Origin: Chloroflexota bacterium
GTDB taxonomy: Bacteria; Chloroflexota; Dehalococcoidia; UBA2979
Reading direction: 5' to 3'
Assembly: GCA_009843585.1 (NCBI GenBank)
Contig: VYDC01000052.1
Location: forward strand, 1 to 5,984
DNA: 5,984 nt
The notes under the pieces were generated by a model, which was given only the letters and a program-made list of their open reading frames with translations, had not been told where the DNA came from and did no database searches. Of this stretch, positions 1 through 4,773 are shown in pieces (within the stretch, counting starts at the first letter, position 1; each line of letters begins with the position of its first letter). The position numbers were made by a program, and so were the translations under genes.

Positions 1-5
1 GCGTC

Positions 6-1154
6 ATGCAGCGCAGCACCGAGCGGATCCTGACCACCCACACCGGGAGCCTGCCGCGGCCGGAGGCGCTGCTCCCCCTGATCTTCGCGCGCGAGCGCGG
101 CGAGGAGGGCGATCCTGCCGAGCGCGTCGACGCGACCCGACGCGCCGTGCACGACATCGTCCGCGCGCAGCTCGACGCGGGGATCGACGTCGTGAACGAC
201 GGCGAGCAGGGGAAGTCGAGCTACGCGACCTACGTCCAGAACCGGCTCGAGGGCTTCGACGGCGAGCCCGTCAAGCCCGCCCCCATCACGGATCCCGACT
301 TCCCCGAGTTCTTCGCGCAGACGGCGTCGATGCGCCCGGGGGCGCCCAACCCGCTGCTGCGCCGCCCGTGCAACGGACCCATCCGCTACCGCAACGTCGA
401 GGAGCTCCGCTCGGAGCTGGACGACTTCCGCGCGGCGCTTCAGGGCGTCTCGCCGGCCGACACCTTCCTCTCGGCGGCCTCGCCCGGGATCGCCGCGATC
501 TTCATCCCCAACGAGTACTACCCGACCCACGGGCAGTACCTCGCCGCGCTCGCCGACGCGCTGAAGACCGAGTACGACGCGATCCACCAGGCGGGCTTCC
601 TGCTGCAGATCGACGCCCCCGACCTCGCGCTCAGCCGCCCGCGCTACTTCGGCCACCTCGACGACGACGCGTTCCGGCGGACCATCCGCACGCACGTCGA
701 GGTCATCAACCACGCGACCCGTGACATCCCGCCCGACCGCATGCGGATGCACCTCTGCTGGGGCAACTACGAGGGGCCGCACCATCGCGATGTGCCGCTC
801 GTGCAGATCGTCGACATCGCCCTCGAGGCGCGGCCGGACGGGCTCTCGTTCGAGGCCGCCAACCCGCGCCACGAGCACGAGTGGAGGGTCTGGGAGGAGG
901 TCCCCCTGCCGGAGGGGAAGGTGCTGATACCGGGCGTCCTCGACTCGACGACGAACTACATCGAGCACCCGGAGCTCGTCGCCGAGAGGCTGGGGCGCTT
1001 CGCGGGGGCCGTCGGGCGCGAGAACGTGATCGCGGGGACCGACTGCGGGTTCTCCACCGGCGCCGGATACCTCCAGGTTCACCCCTCGATCACCTGGGCG
1101 AAGTTCCGCGCGATGGCCGACGGAGCCGCCATCGCGAGCCGCGAGCTCTGGTAG
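6..1154 (+). CDS. Single-domain cobalamin-independent methionine synthase (MetE C-terminal)-like methyltransferase
   Basis: A 382-residue protein matching the catalytic C-terminal half of MetE (UROD/MetE-like TIM barrel). Full MetE is about 750 residues, so the N-terminal folate-binding half is absent. The zinc site appears complete: His249 and Cys251 in RMHLCWGNYEG, Glu283 in SFEAANPRHEHE, and Cys347 in IAGTDCGFSTG. Substrate-site motifs also align: TGSLPRP (13-19), Glu67 in NDGEQGK, and Asp203 in LLQIDAPDL. By family knowledge these enzymes transfer a methyl group to a zinc-bound thiolate, often homocysteine. The methyl donor of the short forms is generally not known, and the thiol acceptor here is inferred. 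The ATG at 6 sits five bases from the window edge, so its ribosome site cannot be judged, but the opening MQRSTERILTTHTGSLPRP fits the family N terminus. A 134-base gap separates it from the following operon. It is probably cytoplasmic. Confidence 0.92.
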   Translation: MQRSTERILTTHTGSLPRPEALLPLIFARERGEEGDPAERVDATRRAVHDIVRAQLDAGIDVVNDGEQGKSSYATYVQNRLEGFDGEPVKPAPITDPDFPEFFAQTASMRPGAPNPLLRRPCNGPIRYRNVEELRSELDDFRAALQGVSPADTFLSAASPGIAAIFIPNEYYPTHGQYLAALADALKTEYDAIHQAGFLLQIDAPDLALSRPRYFGHLDDDAFRRTIRTHVEVINHATRDIPPDRMRMHLCWGNYEGPHHRDVPLVQIVDIALEARPDGLSFEAANPRHEHEWRVWEEVPLPEGKVLIPGVLDSTTNYIEHPELVAERLGRFAGAVGRENVIAGTDCGFSTGAGYLQVHPSITWAKFRAMADGAAIASRELW

Positions 1155-1180
1155 CCGCGCCCGGGTAGCCGTCGCCCGGG
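1151..1180. repeat. Imperfect tandem direct repeat across the stop codon
   Basis: GTAGCCGCGCCCGGG (1151-1165) is followed at once by GTAGCCGTCGCCCGGG (1165-1180), sharing one G at the junction. The copies differ by one inserted T. The first copy includes the TAG stop (1152-1154) of the methyltransferase gene. The repeat is what creates the stem-loop listed at 1159-1181. It could be a small slippage duplication. Confidence 0.6.
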
Positions 1181-1181
1181 C
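1159..1181 (+). terminator. Candidate GC hairpin after the methyltransferase gene
   Basis: GCCCGGG (1159-1165) can pair over seven base pairs with CCCGGGC (1175-1181) around a nine-base loop. It starts four bases after the TAG stop. There is no T-run after it, so it is not a classic intrinsic terminator. Similar GC-only hairpins are common in high-GC genomes by chance, so a role in termination or transcript stability is only inferred. Confidence 0.3.
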
Positions 1182-1264
1182 CCGCGACCCGCCGCCGCGC
1201 GGGCGGGGCGCCGCCGCGCCGCCGCCGCGGCACCGGGCGCCCGTCCGGAGGCCCGCGGTGGTGC

Positions 1265-1270
1265 TATCGT
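1265..1270 (+). promoter_or_regulatory. Candidate -10 element for the amidohydrolase operon
   Basis: TATCGT fits the loose actinobacterial TANNNT -10 pattern and is a rare AT-containing patch in an otherwise GC-only 134-base gap. Transcription would start around 1276-1278, just before the ribosome site, giving a leader of about 12 bases. No convincing -35 hexamer is visible 16-19 bases upstream, so this rests on the -10 alone. Confidence 0.3.
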
Positions 1271-1277
1271 CGGCGGC

Positions 1278-1283
1278 GGAGGG
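1278..1283 (+). promoter_or_regulatory. Ribosome binding site fixing the GTG start at 1289
   Basis: GGAGGG ends five bases before the GTG at 1289. It supports that non-ATG start, which also places the family's N-terminal metal motif at residues 7-9. Confidence 0.75.
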
Positions 1284-1288
1284 CGAGC

Positions 1289-2131
1289 GTGACCGTCGTC
1301 GACACGCAGATCCACTTCCGGCCGGTCGATGAGCCCGGCAGGCCGACGGATCCGACGATGCACACCGGGCTGGGCGACGAGCCGTTCGGCCCCGAGCGCT
1401 TCCTGCCGATGATGGACGGCTGCGGCGTCGACCGCGCTGTGATCACGCCGCCGGGCTTCCTGCAGGCCAACAACGCCTACGCCCTCGAGTGCGTCGCCGA
1501 GCACCCCGGCCGCTTCGGCGTGATGGGGCTCGTGGATCCGACCGCCGGGGAGACGCCGGCGCGGCTGGCCGGCTGGCGCTCGCAGCCGGGCATGCTCGGC
1601 CTCCGGGGTTCCGTGACCGAGCTTGGACGCGCCCGCTGGTCCTCGGAGGAGGCCGCCGAGCGCTTCTGGGCGGCGTGCGCGGAGCAGCGGCTCCCCGTCG
1701 CCGTGATGGCGGCGGGCGCCCTGGACTACGTCGACGAGCTGGTAGCCCGCCATCCCTCGCTCCGCCTCTCGGTCGACCACCTGGGCCTGCCGCGCATCGA
1801 TTCCCCCTGGTCCGAGGCGTGGTTCTCTGAGATCGAGGCGCTGGCGCGCCATCCCGACCTGGTCCTCAAGCTCTCGACGCTCCCCGCGCGCTCGCGCGAG
1901 CCCTACCCCTTCTCGGACACGCACCCCCTCGCCCGGCACGCCTACGAGACCTTCGGGCCGGAGCGCCTGATGTGGGGGACCGACCACACGCAGACGCTCG
2001 GCCGGGAGCGCGCGACCTACTGCGAGGAGGTGCGGCTGGTGAGCGAGGGGCTGGGCTTCCTGAACGGGAGCGAGCGCGAGGCGATCCTGGGCGGGAACGC
2101 CCTGCGCTACCTCGACTGGCCCGGGGACTGA
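1289..2131 (+). CDS. Amidohydrolase-2 family TIM-barrel hydrolase/decarboxylase-like protein
   Basis: A 280-residue protein with the layout of the amidohydrolase-2 family (PF04909 type), whose members include lactonases, ring-cleavage-product hydrolases and non-oxidative decarboxylases. The N-terminal strand motif is VVDTQIHF (residues 3-10), so the usual HxH is QxH (Gln7, His9). Later motifs are typical: the strand ending DHLGLPR (163-169), LKLS (193-196), ERLMWGTDHTQT (225-236) with the expected active-site Asp232, and the closing GGNALRYL (268-275). Where many homologues carry a metal-binding His at the end of the strand before the DHLG helix, this protein reads VAVMAAG (137-143). Metal binding may therefore be reduced or rearranged. 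The start is GTG, supported by GGAGGG five bases upstream. It is the first gene of a four-gene set, with the alpha/beta hydrolase 51 bases downstream, so both may act on the same ring, lactone or ester intermediate. The substrate is not identifiable. No signal peptide is seen. Confidence 0.9.
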   Translation: MTVVDTQIHFRPVDEPGRPTDPTMHTGLGDEPFGPERFLPMMDGCGVDRAVITPPGFLQANNAYALECVAEHPGRFGVMGLVDPTAGETPARLAGWRSQPGMLGLRGSVTELGRARWSSEEAAERFWAACAEQRLPVAVMAAGALDYVDELVARHPSLRLSVDHLGLPRIDSPWSEAWFSEIEALARHPDLVLKLSTLPARSREPYPFSDTHPLARHAYETFGPERLMWGTDHTQTLGRERATYCEEVRLVSEGLGFLNGSEREAILGGNALRYLDWPGD

Positions 2132-2141
2132 GGATCCGGCC

Positions 2142-2158
2142 GCGGCGCGAAACGCCGC
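2142..2158 (+). other. Small intercistronic stem-loop
   Basis: GCGGCG (2142-2147) pairs with CGCCGC (2153-2158) around a CGAAA loop. It lies between the amidohydrolase stop (2129-2131) and the next ribosome site. It could stabilise the upstream message or weaken read-through. There is no T-run, and the very high GC content makes a chance hairpin likely. Confidence 0.3.
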
Positions 2159-2173
2159 CGGCGGCGGGGCGAG

Positions 2174-2180
2174 GGAGGGG
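2174..2180 (+). promoter_or_regulatory. Ribosome binding site for the alpha/beta hydrolase
   Basis: GGAGGGG is followed after two bases by the ATG at 2183, putting the GGAGG core four bases from the start. It supports this start over later in-frame starts. Confidence 0.7.
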
Positions 2181-2182
2181 CG

Positions 2183-3022
2183 ATGACGCGAGCACCCGAC
2201 GGGCGGGCGCGCCGCGGCCTCGTGGAGACCAGCGCCGGCGCGGTCGAGTACTCGGAGCTCGGCTCGGGACCGGTGATCCTGGCGCTCCACCCGACCCCCG
2301 GCTCGTGCCTCTGGTACGCCGACGTCGCGCCGCTCCTCGCCGGCGAGCGGCACGTGCTCGCGATGACGACGATGGGCTACGGCCGCTCGGATCGACCGAG
2401 CCCGCCCTACACGACGGTCGGGGAGTACGCGGGCGCCACCGTCGCCTTCCTCGACGCGATGGGCGTGGAGCGCGCGGCCGTCGTCGGCTCGCACACCGGG
2501 TCGGTGCTCGCCGTGGAGCTGGCCGCGGGCTGGCCCGGGCGGGTGGAGGCGCTCGTGCTCGGCGAGCCCTTCAACTGGAACACGCCCGCCCGCAGGGAGG
2601 TGCTCACCGGGCAGCACCGCTACGTCCCGCCCGTCCCGGACGGATCGCACCTGCTCGAGCTGTGGCGGCGGCAGGGGCCCGGCCGGCCCGGCGTCGACCT
2701 GGGGGAGTTCGCCCGGCGCTTCGCCGACTTCCTTGTCGTCAACGCGCCCGAGCCGGCGTACGGGGAGCTGGGCTGGGAGGGCGCCGGCCCGTACGCGATC
2801 ACCCGCTACGAGATGTGGGAGCGCGCCGCCGCCGTGGAGGCGCCGACGCTCGTGATCCACGGATCCCGCAGCGACCTGGGCCGCTCCCACGAGCGCTTCC
2901 TGGAGACGATCGCGCGCTCGCGGGGATTCCGGCCGCCGAGTCAGGGCCGCTTCTCCCCCCGGGAGGCGCCGGCGCTGTGGGCCGACGAGGTCTCGGGCTT
3001 CCTCCGGGATCCGGGCGTCTGA
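2183..3022 (+). CDS. Alpha/beta-hydrolase-fold protein with atypical GSHTG nucleophile elbow
   Basis: A 279-residue alpha/beta-hydrolase. The oxyanion-loop strand reads LALHPTPGS (33-41), followed by the strand-4 motif TTMGYGRSD (62-70). The nucleophile elbow is VVGSHTGS (100-107). In the usual G-x-S-x-G register this puts His104 where the Ser nucleophile should be, with Ser103 and Ser107 beside it. The strand-6 motif TLVIHGSRSD (222-231) supplies a plausible acid, Asp231. At the catalytic His position the protein reads QGRFSPREAP (254-263), with Arg256 where homologues have His. I recall a branch of the family with HxTP and GxHTG motifs, so this is probably a real subfamily and not decay; the gene is intact, with a helical cap region around 130-210. 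The activity may be non-hydrolytic or use another nucleophile. Its position after the amidohydrolase suggests a shared pathway. ATG start with a good Shine-Dalgarno; no signal peptide. Confidence 0.92.
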   Translation: MTRAPDGRARRGLVETSAGAVEYSELGSGPVILALHPTPGSCLWYADVAPLLAGERHVLAMTTMGYGRSDRPSPPYTTVGEYAGATVAFLDAMGVERAAVVGSHTGSVLAVELAAGWPGRVEALVLGEPFNWNTPARREVLTGQHRYVPPVPDGSHLLELWRRQGPGRPGVDLGEFARRFADFLVVNAPEPAYGELGWEGAGPYAITRYEMWERAAAVEAPTLVIHGSRSDLGRSHERFLETIARSRGFRPPSQGRFSPREAPALWADEVSGFLRDPGV

Positions 3023-3047
3023 GAAGTCTGACAAGAGGGAGCGCGGC

Positions 3048-3054
3048 GGGAGGG
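3048..3054 (+). promoter_or_regulatory. Ribosome binding site for the RemA-like gene
   Basis: GGGAGGG ends four bases before the ATG at 3059. It supports this short gene being translated and fixes its N terminus just ahead of the conserved LVSLGYGKYV segment. Confidence 0.7.
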
Positions 3055-3058
3055 TGCG

Positions 3059-3412
3059 ATGCGGATACAGAGCGGCCAGCTCGTGAGCCTCGGCTACGGG
3101 AAGTACGTGCGCTCCGACGAGGTGATCGCCGTCGACCCGATCACGGAGGACCGCGGCCCCGGGCGCCGCACCCACGTCTGGGTGCGCGGCGTGCCGGAGC
3201 CTCTCGTCGGCTCCCGCTCGGACGGGGCCATCGTCGACGATCTGGTGACGCCGGCGGAGGAGGCGGCGCGGATGCGGCAGCTGCGCTCGGCGCTGAGCGC
3301 GGTCGCCACCGCGCTCGAGGGCGTCTCCCCCGTCCTGCAGCGCGTGATCCGCGAGGAGAGCCAGGTCGACATCGCCGAGCTCGTCGGGGAGTCGCGCCGC
3401 GCGCTCGGCTAG
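3059..3412 (+). CDS. RemA/DUF370-like small protein with C-terminal extension
   Basis: A 117-residue protein. Residues 8-62 resemble the RemA/DUF370 fold of Bacillus-type matrix regulators. LVSLGYGKYV (8-17) and EVIAV (21-25) match the RemA start (IGFGNIV...RIIAI), GRRTHVWV (35-42) matches GRRTRAVI, and EPLVGSRSDGAIVDDL (47-62) matches the closing DHVILSAVQPET-like segment. The helix between the two halves is much shorter than in RemA, with about ten residues between VIAV and GRRT. Residues 65-117 add a charged, probably helical tail without cysteines or membrane segments. In Bacillus, RemA is an oligomeric DNA-binding activator, and the Arg pair corresponding to Arg36-Arg37 is tied to DNA binding. 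Function here is inference: a regulator, or another oligomeric role. It sits 36 bases after the hydrolase and 16 before the VOC gene, so it is probably co-transcribed with them. The family match is from memory of the motif pattern and is moderate. Confidence 0.8.
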   Translation: MRIQSGQLVSLGYGKYVRSDEVIAVDPITEDRGPGRRTHVWVRGVPEPLVGSRSDGAIVDDLVTPAEEAARMRQLRSALSAVATALEGVSPVLQRVIREESQVDIAELVGESRRALG

Positions 3413-3415
3413 CGC

Positions 3416-3422
3416 GGGAGGG
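3416..3422 (+). promoter_or_regulatory. Ribosome binding site fixing the GTG start at 3429
   Basis: GGGAGGG begins three bases after the TAG stop (3410-3412) of the upstream gene and ends six bases before the GTG at 3429. It supports the GTG start and tight coupling with the RemA-like gene. Confidence 0.75.
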
Positions 3423-3428
3423 ACCGGG

Positions 3429-4259
3429 GTGAGCGGCTTCGGGCTCCACCACTACGCCGTCTCGGTGCGCGACCTCGACGAGGCGGCCGCCACCTACGGG
3501 CGGCTGCTCGGCCTCGAGCCGGGGGAGCGCGGACGCGACGAGGCGGCATCCCTCTCCTGGCTCGCGCTCGGCTTCGCGGGCGAGCGGAGCCTCGTGCTCG
3601 CCAGCCCGGAGAGCGAGGCGAGCCCGCTTCACGCCGAGATGATGCTCCGGGCGCGCGAGCGCAACCCCCACGGGGAGGGGTTCCGCCGCTCCGCCTGGCA
3701 CGCCGACGACCCCCCCGCGCTCGCGCGCCGCTTCACCGAGCGCACCGGACGGGCGGCGGGCGACCTCGAGGTGCAGGCCGGATCCGTCCGCCTCGACCCG
3801 GGCTGGACCCACGGGCTGCCGATGATCCTCGCGAGCCTCCCCGAGCCGGGGCCCCGCCCCGTGTGGCCCTCCCACATCGCCGTCGCCGTGTCCGATCTCG
3901 CCGCCGCGGAGGCGACCTTCGCCGGCGGCTTCGGCCTCACGCCGCGGCGGCGCTTCGAGGCCGACTACGGCGACTTCGCGGCCTCGGCCCTCTACCGGGG
4001 CGCGCGCGAGGTGTTGGCGCTGATGACCGGGCGCTCCGAGGGGAGCGCCGTCTCGCGCCGCATGCGCGGGATGACCGCTCCCGACAACCCCCGCGGCGAG
4101 GGCTTCTACCTGGCGAGCTGGGCCGCGCGCGACCCGTCGGCCCTCTCAGAGCGCGTCGAGCGCGCCGGCGGCCTGGTGGCGCGGCAGCAGCACAGCTTCT
4201 TCATCCACCCGCGCTCGACGCACGGCGTGCACATGCGGATCTACCCGGCCGAGGACTGA
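3429..4259 (+). CDS. Two-domain VOC (glyoxalase/dioxygenase-superfamily) protein
   Basis: A 276-residue protein made of two VOC modules that look like an internal duplication. Domain 1 (about 5-136) opens LHHYAVSVRDLDEAAATYG and domain 2 (about 147-273) opens SHIAVAVSDLAAAEATF. Each carries a matching middle motif, NPHGEGFRRSAWHADD (79-94) and NPRGEGFYLASWAARD (220-235), and a matching end motif, DPGWTHGLPMIL (123-134) and HPRSTHGVHMRIY (260-272). VOC enzymes bind a metal through His and Glu. Here His8 and His149 are at the first ligand site. The usual Glu after THG, as in methylmalonyl-CoA epimerase-like members, is Ile133 in domain 1 and Arg270 in domain 2. The metal site is thus incomplete, and the protein may use a different site at the domain interface or only bind ligand. 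Extradiol dioxygenase or epimerase labels are not justified. GTG start with Shine-Dalgarno; last gene of the operon. Confidence 0.92.
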   Translation: MSGFGLHHYAVSVRDLDEAAATYGRLLGLEPGERGRDEAASLSWLALGFAGERSLVLASPESEASPLHAEMMLRARERNPHGEGFRRSAWHADDPPALARRFTERTGRAAGDLEVQAGSVRLDPGWTHGLPMILASLPEPGPRPVWPSHIAVAVSDLAAAEATFAGGFGLTPRRRFEADYGDFAASALYRGAREVLALMTGRSEGSAVSRRMRGMTAPDNPRGEGFYLASWAARDPSALSERVERAGGLVARQQHSFFIHPRSTHGVHMRIYPAED

Positions 4260-4264
4260 GCCCG

Positions 4265-4297
4265 GGCGGAGACCCCCTACTCGGCCGGGGTCTCGCC
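4265..4297. terminator. Candidate bidirectional stem-loop between convergent genes
   Basis: GGCGGAGACCCC (4265-4276) pairs with GGGGTCTCGCC (4287-4297) in an 11-base-pair stem with one bulged G (4269) and a 10-base loop. It begins six bases past the VOC stop (4257-4259), and its loop contains the stop codon of the - strand Dabb gene (4277-4279). Only 17 bases separate the two genes, so one hairpin serving both directions is plausible. There is no T-run on either strand, so the terminator call is tentative. Confidence 0.45.
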
Positions 4298-4591
4298 GAT
4301 GTCGTAGTCGATGGACGTGATGCCGTCGAGGTTGCCGGTCAGGTTGTCGGCCACCATGCGGTCGTGCGCCTCGCTCTCCTCGTACTGGCGCCATGCCGCG
4401 ACGGTGGCGAAGTCCATGGTCAGGATCCAGTTGTAGCGCTTGAAGCGCGAGGCGGAGATGTTGGGATCGACCGAGACGTGGAGCAGCCCCGCGTTCTCCT
4501 CCTGCATCGCCCTGTAGCCGTCCTGAACGGCCTGGAGCGTCTCCTCGCTCGTCTCCTCCTTGAACTTGAAGGCCATCATGTGGCGTCGCAT
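4277..4591 (-). CDS. Dabb (stress-responsive A/B barrel) family protein
   Basis: A 104-residue protein with the ferredoxin-like, dimeric alpha/beta-barrel pattern of the Dabb family. The N-terminal strand is MRRHMMAFKFKEETSEETL, followed by a helix, HVSVDPNIS (38-46), the strand YNWILTMDF (53-61), the helix with YEESEAH (70-76), and the final strand ITSIDYDI (91-98). His4, Tyr70 and His76 fall in the same spacing as His5, Tyr72 and His78 of plant olivetolic acid cyclase, the best-studied catalytic member, but these residues are widely conserved in Dabb proteins and do not prove cyclase activity. The ATG at 4591 is chosen because GGGAGGGG (4605-4598 on this strand) lies six bases before it and because the family normally starts right at this strand. 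The reading frame stays open far upstream, but that part is acyl-CoA dehydrogenase DNA in another frame. The gene lies 182 bases downstream of the dehydrogenase and converges on the VOC gene. Confidence 0.93.
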   Translation of the reverse strand: MRRHMMAFKFKEETSEETLQAVQDGYRAMQEENAGLLHVSVDPNISASRFKRYNWILTMDFATVAAWRQYEESEAHDRMVADNLTGNLDGITSIDYDIGETPAE

Positions 4592-4597
4592 CGCCCA

Positions 4598-4605
4598 CCC
4601 CTCCC
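4598..4605 (-). promoter_or_regulatory. Ribosome binding site fixing the Dabb start
   Basis: On the - strand GGGAGGGG lies six bases before the ATG at 4591. It selects this start over the in-frame Met5/Met6 codons and over the long open frame upstream. Confidence 0.75.
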
Positions 4606-4612
4606 GCTCTCG

Positions 4613-4627
4613 GCCGGCCGCGCCGGC
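4613..4627 (-). other. Small stem-loop in the Dabb leader
   Basis: GCCGGC (4613-4618) and GCCGGC (4622-4627) form a six-base-pair hairpin with a three-base loop, seven bases upstream of the Dabb Shine-Dalgarno. Each arm is itself a palindrome, so chance is a fair explanation. A leader role is unproven. Confidence 0.25.
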
Positions 4628-4649
4628 ACCTCTGTTGGTGGCGCCGCAC

Positions 4650-4679
4650 ACCTTAGGGGAGAGCCCGACCGCCTCGCAA
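4650..4679 (-). promoter_or_regulatory. Candidate promoter for the Dabb gene
   Basis: Reading the - strand, TTGCGA (4679-4674) is followed after 18 bases by TAAGGT (4655-4650). These match the -35 TTGACA in four of six positions and the loose actinobacterial -10 TANNNT. Transcription would begin near 4643, about 50 bases before the ATG. This is the least GC-rich patch in the gap. It implies the Dabb gene can be expressed separately from the dehydrogenase. Confidence 0.35.
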
Positions 4680-4680
4680 A

Positions 4681-4773
4681 GCGGCGCGCCGGAGGCCTGA
4701 GCGAGTTGCTGCCGCCGCGGGCCGGGGGACGCCGGGGCCTCAGGCGGATGCGAGACGGCTCGGGGCGCGCCGC
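4681..4773 (-). other. Nested inverted repeats between acyl-CoA dehydrogenase and Dabb genes
   Basis: GCGGCGCGCC (4681-4690) and GGCGCGCCGC (4764-4773) are perfect 10-base inverted repeats directly abutting the dehydrogenase stop codon. Nested inside are GCCTGAG (4695-4701) and CTCAGGC (4739-4745), also perfectly complementary. On the - strand transcript the outer stem would close with GGCGCGCCGC followed by TTTGCG. This could be an extended terminator or structured 3' region for the dehydrogenase message. The GGCGCGCC core is a palindrome and GC content is extreme, so the pairing may be coincidental. Confidence 0.35.

Noticed and set aside
1190..1232. CCGCCG-rich run after the methyltransferase gene, considered as a repeat array or structured RNA.
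   Set aside because: It is a simple GC-rich low-complexity tract without regular units or a convincing unique fold.
1079..3175. A 698-codon open frame on the - strand, opposite three + strand genes.
   Set aside because: Its translation is Arg/Gly/Ala/Pro-rich with no family motifs, and it lies antisense to genes with clear domains and ribosome sites. Long antisense frames are expected at this GC content, where stop codons are rare.
1972..3432. A 486-codon + strand open frame overlapping the amidohydrolase, hydrolase and RemA-like genes.
   Set aside because: It is a low-complexity Arg/Ala/Gly translation in a shifted frame across recognised genes, and shows no domain.
3141..3875. A 244-codon open frame on the - strand opposite the RemA-like and VOC genes.
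   Set aside because: Composition-driven shadow frame without motifs; the sense-strand VOC protein is clear.
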